Part shown: positions 35,738 through 45,119 of the stretch, one piece after another | Layout: every line of letters starts with the position of its first letter | How positions within the stretch are numbered: the stretch's first letter is position 1 | Origin: Streptomyces sp. P3 | Lineage (GTDB): Bacteria > Actinomycetota > Actinomycetes > Streptomycetales > Streptomycetaceae | Direction: 5' to 3' | Length of the DNA: 64,000 bases | Assembly (NCBI GenBank): GCA_016893485.2 | Contig: JAFEKX020000001.1 | Span: forward strand, 9,379,501-9,443,500 | Made by a program: the position numbers and the translations under genes | The notes under the pieces: generated by a model | Database searches by the model: none | The model's input: the letters and a program-made list of their open reading frames with translations, nothing else | What the model was told of the DNA's origin: nothing

Positions 35738-37650
35738 TGACGACCTCGTCCGCTCCCGCCCTGTGGCCCGACTACGCCACCCCCGACTCCCTGGCCGCGA
35801 TCGAAGAAGTGCCGCTGACCGCACGGAACCTGCCCACCTCGACCTACGCCGTCCTGGACCGGGCCGCCGCGCTGTGGCCCGACCGGCCGGCCGTCACCTT
35901 CCTGCCCCGCGCGGAGGACTGGGAAAACGGCCACACCCGCACCTTCGCCGAACTGCGTACTGAGGTAGACCGCCTCGTCCATCTCTTCCGGTCCCACGGC
36001 ATCGGCCGCCGTGAATCGGTGGGCCTGCTCTCCCCGAACACCGCACTCCTGCCCACCGCACTGCTGGCGGCCCAGACCGCCGCGATCGCCGCACCGGTCA
36101 ACCCGCACCTCCCGGCCGACCACATCACCCGGCTCCTGCGCCTGGGCCGCGCCAGGATCCTGGTTGCCGCCGGACCCGAACTCGACCCCGGGACCTGGCG
36201 CACAGCGCTGGCCGTGGCAGCCGAACTCAAGCCCATCGCCCTCTACGCACTCCGGCCCACCGGAGCCACAGGCACCGGACCCGCCCTGGAAGCCCTGGGC
36301 GGAACCACCGTCGACTACCTAGACGCCGCCATGGCGACCAGCCCGGACGAACGGCCCCGCGCCGAACCGAACGCCCACGACCTCGCCGCCCTGTTCCACA
36401 CCGGCGGCACGACCGGCGCTCCCAAGCTGGCCGCGCACACCCACGGCAACGAAGTCGTCGACGCCTGGAGCATCGCCGCGAACTCGCTCCTCGACGAGCG
36501 GTCCGTGATCTTCGCCGGGCTTCCGCTGTTCCACGTCAACGCTCTCGTCGTCACCCTGCTCGCCCCCTGCTGCGCGGACAGCACGTGGTGTGGGCAGGCC
36601 CGCTCGGCTACCGGGAGCCCGCCCTATACAGCCACATCTGGCGCATCGTCGAGCGCTACCGCATCTCCGCGATGTCCGCCGTACCCACCGTCTACTCCGT
36701 CCTGGCCCAGGTGCCCGTGGACGCCGACATCAGCTCCTTGCGGTTCGCCGTCGTCGGCGCCTCAGCGCTGCCCCCGACCGTCCGCACCGCCTTCACCGAG
36801 CACACCGGCGTCGAAATCTGCGAAGGCTACGGCCTGACCGAAGCCACCTGCGCGACGGCCCGCAGTTTCACCGGCGGCGACCACCGGCCCGGATCCGTGG
36901 GGCAGCGAATGCCCTACCAGCAGGTCAAGACCGCGCTGGTCGACTCGAAGAAGAACTGGCTCGATCTCCCGCCCGGAACTCCCGGCGTCCTGCTGATCAA
37001 GGGGCCCACCGTGTTCGCCGGCTACGTCACCGGACACGGCACCGACGGCCTGCACCTGGACAGCCAGGAGACGGTCCGCGACGGCTGGCTCAACACCGGG
37101 GACCTCGCACGCGTCGACAGGGACGGCTTCATCCACCTCATCGGCCGCGCCAAGGACCTCATCATCCGCGGCGGCCACAACATCGACCCCGCCACCATCG
37201 AGGACGCGCTGCTCCAGCACCCCACGTCACCGGAGCCAGCGCCGTGGGCCGCCCCGACCCCACGCCGGCGAGGTACCCATCGCCTACGTCACCCTAGGGC
37301 CCCGACGCACCCGAAGCACTGAACCGCCCCGGCCACCTCATCGAGCACGCCCGCGCCCACCTCCAGGAGAGCGCGGCCGTACCAAGGACGTCATCGTCCT
37401 CGACAGCCTTCCGGTCACCGCCGTAGGCAAACCCACAAAGGTGCCCCTGCGCATCCGCACGGTGCGGCAGACCGTTCTCGACGAACTCGCCGCAGCAGGC
37501 CTCCCGTCGGACCCGAAGGACGTCGACTGCCGCTTCGACGACGCACGCCTGACCGTCACCCTGCCCCGGCCCACAGCCGCCGACGCCGCAGACCGCATCA
37601 CCGCCGCTCTCGGCCGGTACACCTTCGTCTGGTCCTTCACCGAAGCCTGA
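35737..37650 (+). CDS. Acyl-CoA/aryl-CoA synthetase (AMP-forming); about four frame breaks
   Basis: After repair, a protein of about 639 residues in the adenylate-forming superfamily. The phosphate loop is LFHTGGTTGAPKLAAHTH, with GLPLFHVNALVVTLLAP after it. The A5 motif is CEGYGLTEAT, A7 is GWLNTGDLARVDRDGFIHLIGRAKDLIIRGGHNIDPATIEDAL and A8-A10 include the catalytic Lys (TAVGKPTKVPLR). A C-terminal 50-residue extension follows. Breaks near 36560, 37217, 37260 and 37380 are each fixed by one base, mostly C. The start overlaps the FAH stop. It should activate an aromatic or aliphatic acid as its CoA thioester, either the substrate or a product of the pathway. Confidence 0.82.
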
Positions 37651-37676
37651 GCACCGGACATCTGGAGCCGCACCCA

Positions 37677-38811
37677 TGACTTCCCCCTCCCTACCGCGTC
37701 GGACCCGCATCAGGGGCTGCACAGTGAAGACGGCGCGCGCCGCGACGAACACCCCGGACGCGACCGGCAGCCCGTGATCAAAGTCGCCGACATCGCCTGG
37801 CTGGAGTTCGTCAAACCCGACCTGGACCGCGCGGAGACCTTCGCCCGCGACTTCGGCTTCACCGTCGCCGCCCGCACCCCCGACGCCCTGTACCTGCGCG
37901 GCACCCTGCCAGGACCGCACTGCCTCGTCATCCGCAAAGGCCCGGCCTCCCGCTTCCTGGGCCCGGTCTTCCTCGCCGCCGACCGTACCGACCTCGACCG
38001 GCTGGCAACGGCCACCGGCCGGCACGTCCACGCGTCGACCGAGTACGGAGGAGGCCATCACCTGGACCTCCTCGACCCCTCCGGCATCCCCGTCCGCGTC
38101 GTCCACGGCGTCACCGAACATCCCGCTCTGCCCGGCCAGCAGCCACTCCAGCTGAACACCGGCGCGAACCGCGTCCGCCTCAACGCGACCCAGCGCCCGC
38201 CACACGAGCCGGCCCGCGTGGAGCGCCTTGGCCACGTCGTCCTCTCCACCCGCGTCTTCGGCCGCGCCCTGGACTGGTACCTCCACCACCTCGGTCTCAT
38301 CGTCAGCGACTTCCTCTACCTCGACGGCCAGCGCCACCGCGGCCCCACCATGGCCTTCATCCGCTGCGACCGCGGCAGCCGGCCCGCCGACCACCACACC
38401 CTGGCCATGCACCTGGGCCCCGACACCGGTTACGTCCACTCCGCCTACCAGGTCGCCGACCTCGACGCCCTCGCCGCCGGCGGCGAGTACCTGGCCCAGC
38501 GTGGCTACCGGCGCTCCTGGGGCATCGGCCGCCACATCCAGGGCAGCCAGATCTTCGACTACTGGCGCGACCCCGACCGCTTCCTCGTCGAGCACTTCAC
38601 CGATGGCGACCTGTACGACCACACCCTTGAACCCGGATGGGCCGCCATGTCCGCCTCCGGACTCGCCCAGTGGGGGCCTCCCGCCACCCGGGACTTCCTC
38701 GGCGCCACTCCGTCCCCGGCTCTGCTGCGCACCGTGCTGGGTGCCCTGCGCGAGGACAACGAACTCGACCCGGCCCGGCTGACCGCCCTGATGAAAGCCA
38801 TGAATTCATGA
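37677..38811 (+). CDS. Extradiol-type (VOC) ring-cleavage dioxygenase; frame break in the leader
   Basis: The intact core runs from 37774 (IKVADIAWLEFVKPDLDRAETFARDFGFTVAARTPDALYLRG). It has two VOC repeats with likely iron ligands His in HVVLSTRVFGRALDWYLHHLGL, His in TGYVHSAYQVADLDAL and Glu in RFLVEHFTDGDLYDH. This is the order of type I extradiol dioxygenases such as catechol or biphenyldiol 2,3-dioxygenases. ATG 37677 with GGAG nine bases before it is the likelier start, giving a hydrophilic leader (DPHQGLHSEDGARRDEHPGRD) once a base near 37690 is restored. The stop overlaps the hydroxylase start as ATGA. It should open the ring of a catechol-like intermediate. Confidence 0.82.
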
Positions 38812-40551
38812 CCTCCGATCCCGGTCACACCCCTCCGGCGTCGCCCTCGGCCCTGCCGAGCGACAGCGCTGACACACCTGTCGCCGTGCTCGGAGCTGGA
38901 CCCGTCGGCCTGGTCGCGGCTCTCCTGCTCGCACGGTACGGAGTGGCATGCCAGGTCTTCGAACGTCACCCGGCGCCCTACCCGCTGCCCCGCGCGGTTC
39001 ACGTGGACGACGAGGTCATGCGCATCCTCCAGGCCGTCGGAGCCGCCGACACCTTCGCCGCACACAGCCGGCCCAGCCTCGGTATGCAGCTCGTCGACTC
39101 CCGACACCGCGTCCTGGCCCGGTTCCTGCGCGACGACCTTGTGGGTGCCCACGGCTTTCCCCAGGCCAACATGTTCGACCAGCCCGACCTCGAACACATC
39201 CTGCGCGACCTCATCAAGCGGGAACCCCTGGTGAGCCTGCACGGTGAGACCGAGATCCTCGGCCTCACCCTTGCGCCCCCGGCTCCGGTCTGCCGACGTC
39301 CGTCCGCGTGCAGGACATCACCACCGGCGCCGAACGCACCGTGGTCGCCGCGGCCGTGCTGGGGTGTGACGGCGCCACGAGCCCGACCCGCCAGGCCATC
39401 GGCTCCCGCCACCTCCTCCTGGGCCGGCCGCAGCACTGGTTCGTCGTCGACGTCCGCTGCCCCGTGCCCCTCCCTGCCTGGGAGGGTGTCCACCAGGTCT
39501 GCGACCCGGCCCGACCCGCCACCTACATGCGCGTAGGCGAAGACCGCTACCGCTGGGAGTTTCGCCTCAGCGAGCAGGACGCCGAACAGGCGACGACCGA
39601 CCGCTCCCGCCTCCTGCGGCTTCTGTCGCCATGGACGGGGTCGATCCCCGAGGAACAGATCGAGGTGGTCCGCCTCGCGCGGTACACCTTCCGCGCACAA
39701 GTCGCCGACAGCTGGCGGCAGGACCGCGTCTTCCTCCTCGGAGACGCAGCCCACCTCACCCCTCCCTTCATCGGCCAGGGCCTCGGCGCAGGCCTGCGCG
39801 ACGCCCACAACCTCACCTGGAAGCTGGCACGCGTCCTCACAGGGCAGAGTTCCGAATCCCTCCTCGACACCTACGAGAGCGAGCGCCGACCCCACGCGAT
39901 CCATCTGGTGCGAACCGCCGTCCGTGTCGGCCGTGCGATGACCAGCGCGCATCCCGTGGCACGGGTCTCACGCCGGGTGGGACTGGCCGTCGGCCGGCAC
40001 ACCGGACTGCTCACGCAGGCCGCCCTGACCACGCTCAGCCCCGCCCTGCGCGGCGGAGCCCCTCACCGGCGGAGGCCACAACCTCGCCCGACTGCCCGGC
40101 CGGGGCCCCGTCCCGGAGAGCTCAGCCCCCAGCCTCCGATGCGCACCCTCGACAACCTGCCCGTGCGCCTCGATGACCTTCTCGGAGACGGCTTCGCCCT
40201 TCTCACCTGCCGCACTCCGACCCCGACCGAAAGACGCCTGGCCCAAGCGCTGGCCGCCCGGATCGTCACGGTGCTGCCCCCGGCGGCGAACCCGGCGGCG
40301 TTCGGGCCCCGGGCGAGACCTTCACCATCGACACAACCGGAGCCCTCTCCTCGTGGCTGCGCGACGGCACGGCCCTGCTCCGCCCCGACCGGGTGGTGCT
40401 GGCCGCGCATCACGGCGCCGACGACTCTCTCGCGGAGTCGGCGCACGCGTGGGCAACGAACCTGGCTGCCGCAGAGCCACAGGCTGTCCACGACAAAGCT
40501 CGGCGCCCTGGACAGGGCCGGGGACTGGTCGCTGTCGGCAGACCTCAGTGA
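38808..40551 (+). CDS. FAD-dependent aromatic hydroxylase (MhpA/PheA type) with C-terminal thioredoxin-like domain; frame breaks
   Basis: A group A flavoprotein monooxygenase of about 580 residues after repair. The dinucleotide motif is VAVLGAGPVGLVAALLLARYGV, then QVFERHPAPYPLPRAVHVDDEVMRIL. The DG motif is VLGCDGATSPTRQAIGS, and the GD motif is RVFLLGDAAHLTPPFIGQGLGAGLRDAHNLTWKL. The C-terminal part has SSWLRDGTALLRPDRVVLA, the thioredoxin-like tail of phenol/3-hydroxyphenylpropionate hydroxylases. Breaks near 39285 and 40315 are each fixed by one C. It should put a hydroxyl next to an existing phenolic hydroxyl with NAD(P)H and oxygen, feeding the dioxygenase whose gene overlaps its start. 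Confidence 0.84.
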
Positions 40552-40919
40552 ACTCGACCGACACATCGGGCACCGAGAGGTTGTGGCAGGAACGCGCCGA
40601 TGTGTGTGCGGTGTCGTGCCGTACGGGCGGGAGTGCTGCGTCGGGGCGTCACGCGTGAGTGACGGCAGGTCACGCGGGCCGCCGACTGGTCTTCAACGGT
40701 CTCAATGTCCTGGGGTGAAAGCTGTGGCGGCGCGGTGCGCGGACGGGGCCCCGGCGGAGCCGCAACCTCCCTGTCCCTCGAGGTCAGGGCCATCCAGTCG
40801 TGGTTTCGGCTCGCCCGGTCAAGGGGGCCGGATCGTGCCGGTGCGGGGTCACAACCCTGGAGGACCGGCGCGTGTCTGACCTGTCAGGAGTACGACACAT
40901 CTAAGTCATAAGGGGAAAA
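40552..40919. other. Intergenic region after the catabolic operon
   Basis: About 370 bp. It contains a CACGCGTG palindrome near 40650. AGGGG just before 40920 is the ribosome site of the next gene. No gene was recognised. Confidence 0.4.
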
Positions 40920-41369
40920 GTGAGATTCGGTCATTCTGTTCTCGCCGGTGCCGCGATGACGGCCCTGGCGGTCGGCGCGACGACCGTTGCGGCCGGCTCC
41001 GCCTCCGCGGCGCCGAACACCACCGCGCAGAAGGTCTGTGGGAGCTCCTACAAGACCGTCAATTCCGCGCCCGTCGGCACGCAGGGCACCGTCTACCTGA
41101 CCTACAACGCCTCCACCGGCAAGAACTGCGTCGCGACCATCCGCACGAATCCCGGCACCGCGCGGGACATGGGCGCATGGGTCTATGTCCCCGACACCGA
41201 GGGGTACGCCCAGGACGAGGGCGCGTACACGTCGTACGCGGGACCGGCCTACGTCTACGGCAAGGGTTACTGCGTCGACTGGGGAGGTCACATCGACAAC
41301 GTGTTCGTCTACGTGACGGGCTCCAACTGCGCCGCGCTGCAGGAGCACCGGGTCACCACGGTCCGCTGA
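40920..41369 (+). CDS. Secreted spore-associated-protein-A-like protein
   Basis: An intact 149-residue protein. A signal peptide with AxA cleavage (VLAGAAMTALAVGATTVAAGSASAA) precedes a mature part with four Cys (KVCGSSYK, GKNCVATIR, GYCVDWGG, GSNCAALQ). The spacing and motifs KVCG-x-x-YKTVNS, GTVYLTYNASTGKNCV, TSYAGPAYVYG and CVDWGGHIDNVFVY resemble the Streptomyces spore-associated protein SapA family. Two disulfides are likely. The GTG start follows AGGGG. The function of SapA-like proteins in the spore coat is not defined biochemically. Confidence 0.7.
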   Translation: MRFGHSVLAGAAMTALAVGATTVAAGSASAAPNTTAQKVCGSSYKTVNSAPVGTQGTVYLTYNASTGKNCVATIRTNPGTARDMGAWVYVPDTEGYAQDEGAYTSYAGPAYVYGKGYCVDWGGHIDNVFVYVTGSNCAALQEHRVTTVR

Positions 41370-41436
41370 CCCACGCAGAGCTGTCGCGGTCCGGCCCACA
41401 CCGTGGCCGGGGTGGGCCGGCGGCATCAACTCGTGC

Positions 41437-41484
41437 CCCCGCCTGCGCACCGAGCTGGAGCTCCAGCTCGGTGCGCAGGCGGGG
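41437..41484. terminator. Perfect 48-bp palindrome, bidirectional terminator
   Basis: Arms of 24 bp (41437-41460 and 41461-41484) are exact complements with no spacer, centred on GGAGCTCC. It lies between two convergent genes, 67 bp after one stop and 58 bp before the other, and so should end transcripts from both sides. Confidence 0.88.
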
Positions 41485-41542
41485 CTCGCCAGACCCGGGA
41501 GTGCCGTCGGTGAGGCCCAAAGGGCTGAGCCGGTACCGGGAA

Positions 41543-42661
41543 TCAGGCTGCGACGAGCTCTCGCTCGTGGTCCGGTGCCTTGAGCTTGGGCTTCTTGTTC
41601 GGGAGCGAGAGCCGGAAGACCCTGTGCCACGCGGAGAACACCTGCTGGGGCAGCGGTCCGGTGACGTAGTCCAGCTCGTACTTCTCGAACAGTGCGCGCA
41701 CCTTCACCGCGACCTCGGCGTAGCGGTTGCTGGGCAGGTCGGGGAACAGGTGGTGCTCGATCTGGTGCGAGAGGTTGCCGGTCATGAAGTGCATGGCCGC
41801 GCTGCCGCTGATGTTCGCCGAGCCCATCATCTGGCGCAGGTACCACTGGCCGCGCGTCTCGCCCTTGATCGACCGGCGTTCGAAGACCTGGACGCCCTCG
41901 GGGAAGTGCCCGCACATGATCACCGAGTGGGACCAGATGTTGCGGACCAGGTTCGCGGTGAACGTGGCGGCGAGCGTGGGGAGGAAGGACGGGCCCGACA
42001 GCAGCGGGTGGATGACGTAGTCCTTGAGCACCTGCTTGCGGATCTTGCGGCCCACGGCCCTGGCCCGCGCGCGGAACTCCGGGTTCTTGCGGCGGCGCTT
42101 GTTCAGGTTCTTGCCGAGCTCCAGGTCGTACGCCGCGATGCCGTACTCGAAGAAGCAGGCGTTGAGGAAGTTCCACAGCGGCTGACCGAGGTGGAGCGGG
42201 TGCCACTTCTGGTCCTCGTCGACGCGCATGATGCCGTAGCCGAGGTCGTTGTCCTTGCCGATCACGTTGGTGTACGTGTGGTGCAGCTCGTTGTGCGAGT
42301 GCTTCCACTGGTCGGCAGGCGAGACGTGATCCCACTCCCAGGTGGTGGAGTGGATCTTCGGGTCGCGCATCCAGTCCCACTGGCCGTGCAGGATGTTGTG
42401 GCCGATCTCCATGTTGTCCATGATCTTCGCCACGGACAGGCCGGCGGTGCCGAGCAGCCACGCGGGCGGGAAGATCGAGAACAGCAGTACGCCCCTGCTG
42501 GCCAGCTCGAGCTTGCGCTGTGCCGAGATGACCTTGCGGATGTAGGCGGCGTCTTTCTCGCCGCGGCCGGCGATCACCTCATCGCGGATCGCGTCCAGCT
42601 CGCGGCCGAGTTCCTCGATCTGCTCCGCGGTCAGGTGGGCGGTGGGGTCAATGGCGGTCAA
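41543..42661 (-). CDS. Membrane fatty-acid desaturase (acyl-CoA/DesA3-like)
   Basis: An intact 372-residue protein. The three histidine boxes of membrane desaturases are present: GHNILHGQW (HxxxH), HSHNELHHTYTN (HxxxHH) and HQIEHHLFPD (QxxHH). Hydrophobic spans include GVLLFSIFPPAWLLGTAGLSVA, LLSGPSFLPTLAATFTANLV and a short span before the last box. The basic segment LNKRRRKNPEFRARARAVGRKIRKQ lies on the cytoplasmic side. TTG 42661 follows AGGAG. It begins seven bases after the ferredoxin-reductase stop, so both are one operon. This matches the mycobacterial DesA3/oxidoreductase pair, which introduces a double bond into stearoyl-CoA-type substrates. Confidence 0.88.
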   Translation of the reverse strand: MTAIDPTAHLTAEQIEELGRELDAIRDEVIAGRGEKDAAYIRKVISAQRKLELASRGVLLFSIFPPAWLLGTAGLSVAKIMDNMEIGHNILHGQWDWMRDPKIHSTTWEWDHVSPADQWKHSHNELHHTYTNVIGKDNDLGYGIMRVDEDQKWHPLHLGQPLWNFLNACFFEYGIAAYDLELGKNLNKRRRKNPEFRARARAVGRKIRKQVLKDYVIHPLLSGPSFLPTLAATFTANLVRNIWSHSVIMCGHFPEGVQVFERRSIKGETRGQWYLRQMMGSANISGSAAMHFMTGNLSHQIEHHLFPDLPSNRYAEVAVKVRALFEKYELDYVTGPLPQQVFSAWHRVFRLSLPNKKPKLKAPDHERELVAA

Positions 42662-42668
42662 GGTGCTC

Positions 42669-43724
42669 CTACCGTTCGATGTCGCAGGGGCCCGCTGCGG
42701 CGGACACGCAGGTCTGGATGAGGACGCCCGGCTCGGCCTCGGTGATCTCGCCGGTGCGCAGGTCGCGGACGGCGCCCGCCTTGAGCGGGGTGACGCAGCC
42801 GAAGCAGATGCCCATGCGGCACCCGGAGGGCATGAGCACGCCGGCCTCTTCGCCGACGTCCAGCAACGGCGTGGCGCCGCCCGCGGCGACGGTCTTGCCG
42901 GTGGTGCTGAACGTGACCTCGCCGCCGTCACCGGCGACGACGACGCTGGGGCGGAAGCGTTCGGTGTGCAGGCGTTCCGGGACGCCGTGCTCGCTCCAGT
43001 GCTTTTCGGCGGCGTCGAGCAGACCCGCCGGCCCGCAGGCCCAGGTCTCGCGCTCGGCCCAGTCGGGCACCAGGTCGTCGAGACGGGCGATGTCGAGCAC
43101 CCCGTCCGTATCGGTGTGCACCTCGGTCAGACGCAGCTTCTCGTCCGCGACCAGCCTGTGCAGATCGCTACGGAAGATCACGTCGTGCGGCCGTGGCGCG
43201 GAGTGGACCATGACGACGTCGTCGAACTCGGTGTCGCGCAGCATGCCCATCACGGGCGTGATGCCACTTCCGGCCGTCAGGTAGAGCACTTTGGCGGGCT
43301 TGGCCCGCGGCAGTACGAAGTCACCGGTCGCCTGGTCGAGATGGATCAGCGTGCCCGGTGTCGCCCTGCGGACCAGGTGGTTGCTGACCTTGCCGTCCGG
43401 GATCGCCTTCACGGTGACTGTGATGCGGCCGTCCTGGCGGGAGGTCGGCGAGGTGATGGAGTAGGCACGCCACAGGCGGACCCCGTCGACATCGACTCCG
43501 ATCCGCACGTACTGACCGGCTGTATGGCCGCGCCAGCCTCGTCCCGGTCTGATCACGATGGTCGCGGCGTCACCCGTCTCGGGGTGCACGGCCTCGATGC
43601 GCCCCCGAAGGTCGGCGCCCGCGCGCAGCGGGCTGACCAGGTCGAGGTAGTCGGACGGCAGCAGCGGCGTCGTGACCAGCTCCAGTAGTTTCCACGCCCT
43701 GCTGCGGAGGGCTGTACTCGTCAT
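42669..43724 (-). CDS. Ferredoxin reductase with C-terminal 2Fe-2S domain, partner of the desaturase
   Basis: An intact 351-residue flavoprotein. The FAD-binding segment is RLWRAYSITSPTSRQDG, the NAD(P)H site starts KVLYLTAGSGITPVMGMLRD and CGPAGLLDAAEKHW is the conserved CGP motif. The C-terminal plant-type ferredoxin domain has SGCRMGICFGC followed 30 residues later by IQTC, giving all four cluster cysteines. It should pass electrons from NAD(P)H to the desaturase encoded immediately downstream, as in Rv3230c/DesA3 of mycobacteria. A PucR-type regulator is divergent from it. Confidence 0.9.
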   Translation of the reverse strand: MTSTALRSRAWKLLELVTTPLLPSDYLDLVSPLRAGADLRGRIEAVHPETGDAATIVIRPGRGWRGHTAGQYVRIGVDVDGVRLWRAYSITSPTSRQDGRITVTVKAIPDGKVSNHLVRRATPGTLIHLDQATGDFVLPRAKPAKVLYLTAGSGITPVMGMLRDTEFDDVVMVHSAPRPHDVIFRSDLHRLVADEKLRLTEVHTDTDGVLDIARLDDLVPDWAERETWACGPAGLLDAAEKHWSEHGVPERLHTERFRPSVVVAGDGGEVTFSTTGKTVAAGGATPLLDVGEEAGVLMPSGCRMGICFGCVTPLKAGAVRDLRTGEITEAEPGVLIQTCVSAAAGPCDIER

Positions 43725-43811
43725 CGCTCCAGCTTGCTGCGCCTCAGGGCGTAAAGTCCTGACCGCAGGATGTGAATCTGGTCGGCAGAATTGTTCGCAG
43801 GGAACAAAAAC

Positions 43812-44951
43812 GTGAATCAGGCGATACGAAGGGCCGGCGAACTGGCCCTGGACGAGACGACGGTCACCGCACTTCGGGCCGTGCTGAAGACCACCGCCGA
43901 CGAGGTCGTCCAGGCGATCATCGACGAGGTACCTCCCTACGCGGGCGCCCTTTCGGGCCGCATGGGCGCCACCATACGCCGAGCCGTCCGCACCGCCCTG
44001 GGGCACTACCTGGACCTCGCCAGCGGCCACGCGACAGGCGGCGACGGCGGTGACGCGGCCTACGACCTGGGTCGCGGCGAGGTGCGCGACGGCCGCTCGA
44101 TGGACGCTCTGCTCAGCGCCTACCGGGTCGGCGCCCGTGTGGCCTGGCGATGCCTGGCAGCGGGCGCCGTACCCGCGGGTCTGCCCGCCGCCGAGGTCGC
44201 CAAGTTCGCCGAACTGACCTTCGCCTACATCGACGAGCTCTCCGCCGCGAGTGCCGCGGGCCACGCCGACGAACTGGCCGCCCGCGGCAGGGCCCACGAA
44301 CGTCACCTGGAACAGCTGGCCCGCGACCTCGTCGCCGGCGCGAGCCCGGACGTGCTGCTGGTCTCCGCTCAACGAGCTGGGTGGCAGGCCCCGGTCTCGC
44401 TGACCGCGGTCCTGCTGCCCGCCGCCCAGGCCCGGCCTGCCTACCGCACCCTCGACCAGAGCACCCTCGTCCTGGACGACCTGCCCGACGCCACCGGTGT
44501 GCTGCTCGTCCCCGATGCCGACCGACCGCATCTCGTACGGCAGTTGAACGAACGTGACGCCGTGATCGGGCCGCCCCGGCCATGGACCCGTGCGTCCGCC
44601 TCCTACGCACGGGCGGTGCGCGCACGCTCCCTCTCTTCCGACATCCGCGACACCGAGGATCATCTGCCCGAACTGGTGCTGAGCGCCGACGCGGACGCGT
44701 TCGCGGACCTGCGTGCCCGCGCCCTGGCACCGTTGCGTACCGTCCCCGTCGCGACCGCGCGGCGGCTGGAGGAGACGTTGCGGGCGTGGCTGCTGCACCA
44801 GGGCCGACGGGACGAGGTGGCGGCGGCGCTGTTCGTCCATCCTCAGACGGTCCGGTACCGGATGACCCAGTTGCGCGAGCTGTTTCCGGATCTCGCATCA
44901 CCGCACCGGGTCCTCGAACTGACGCTGGCCGTCGGCCTTCGGACCGGCTGA
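43812..44951 (+). CDS. PucR-type helix-turn-helix regulator of the desaturase operon
   Basis: An intact 379-residue protein. The N-terminal region is helical (VVQAIIDEVPPYAGALSGRMGATIRRAVRTALGHYL, YDLGRGEVRDGRSMDALLSAYRVGARVAWR). The centre resembles a degenerate GGDEF-like domain, and the C-terminal HTH is TLRAWLLHQGRRDEVAAALFVHPQTVRYRMTQLRELFPD, the PucR HTH_30 signature. GTG 43812 has GGGAA eight bases before it. It is divergent from the desaturase/reductase operon with only 87 bp between, so it is the likely activator of those genes in response to a lipid or redox signal. Confidence 0.85.
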   Translation: MNQAIRRAGELALDETTVTALRAVLKTTADEVVQAIIDEVPPYAGALSGRMGATIRRAVRTALGHYLDLASGHATGGDGGDAAYDLGRGEVRDGRSMDALLSAYRVGARVAWRCLAAGAVPAGLPAAEVAKFAELTFAYIDELSAASAAGHADELAARGRAHERHLEQLARDLVAGASPDVLLVSAQRAGWQAPVSLTAVLLPAAQARPAYRTLDQSTLVLDDLPDATGVLLVPDADRPHLVRQLNERDAVIGPPRPWTRASASYARAVRARSLSSDIRDTEDHLPELVLSADADAFADLRARALAPLRTVPVATARRLEETLRAWLLHQGRRDEVAAALFVHPQTVRYRMTQLRELFPDLASPHRVLELTLAVGLRTG

Positions 44952-45043
44952 CGCGTAGGTCGAGGGGTCGGTGAGGGGTTGCCTCCTTTTCAGTTTTCAG
45001 CTCTCGGACGGGGAGGAGGAACCAACGCCCGCGCCGCCTGTCA

Positions 45044-45086
45044 GTCCGACACCGCCCCCTGAACGCTTCGGGAACCGGTGTCGGAC
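45044..45086. terminator. Terminator between convergent genes
   Basis: GTCCGACACC (45044-45053) and GGTGTCGGAC (45077-45086) pair perfectly around a 23-base loop, between the ends of the PucR and beta-helix genes. Confidence 0.7.
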
Positions 45087-45119
45087 CGTAGAAGGGATTC
45101 CTGTTCGCCGGGTGCTGGG

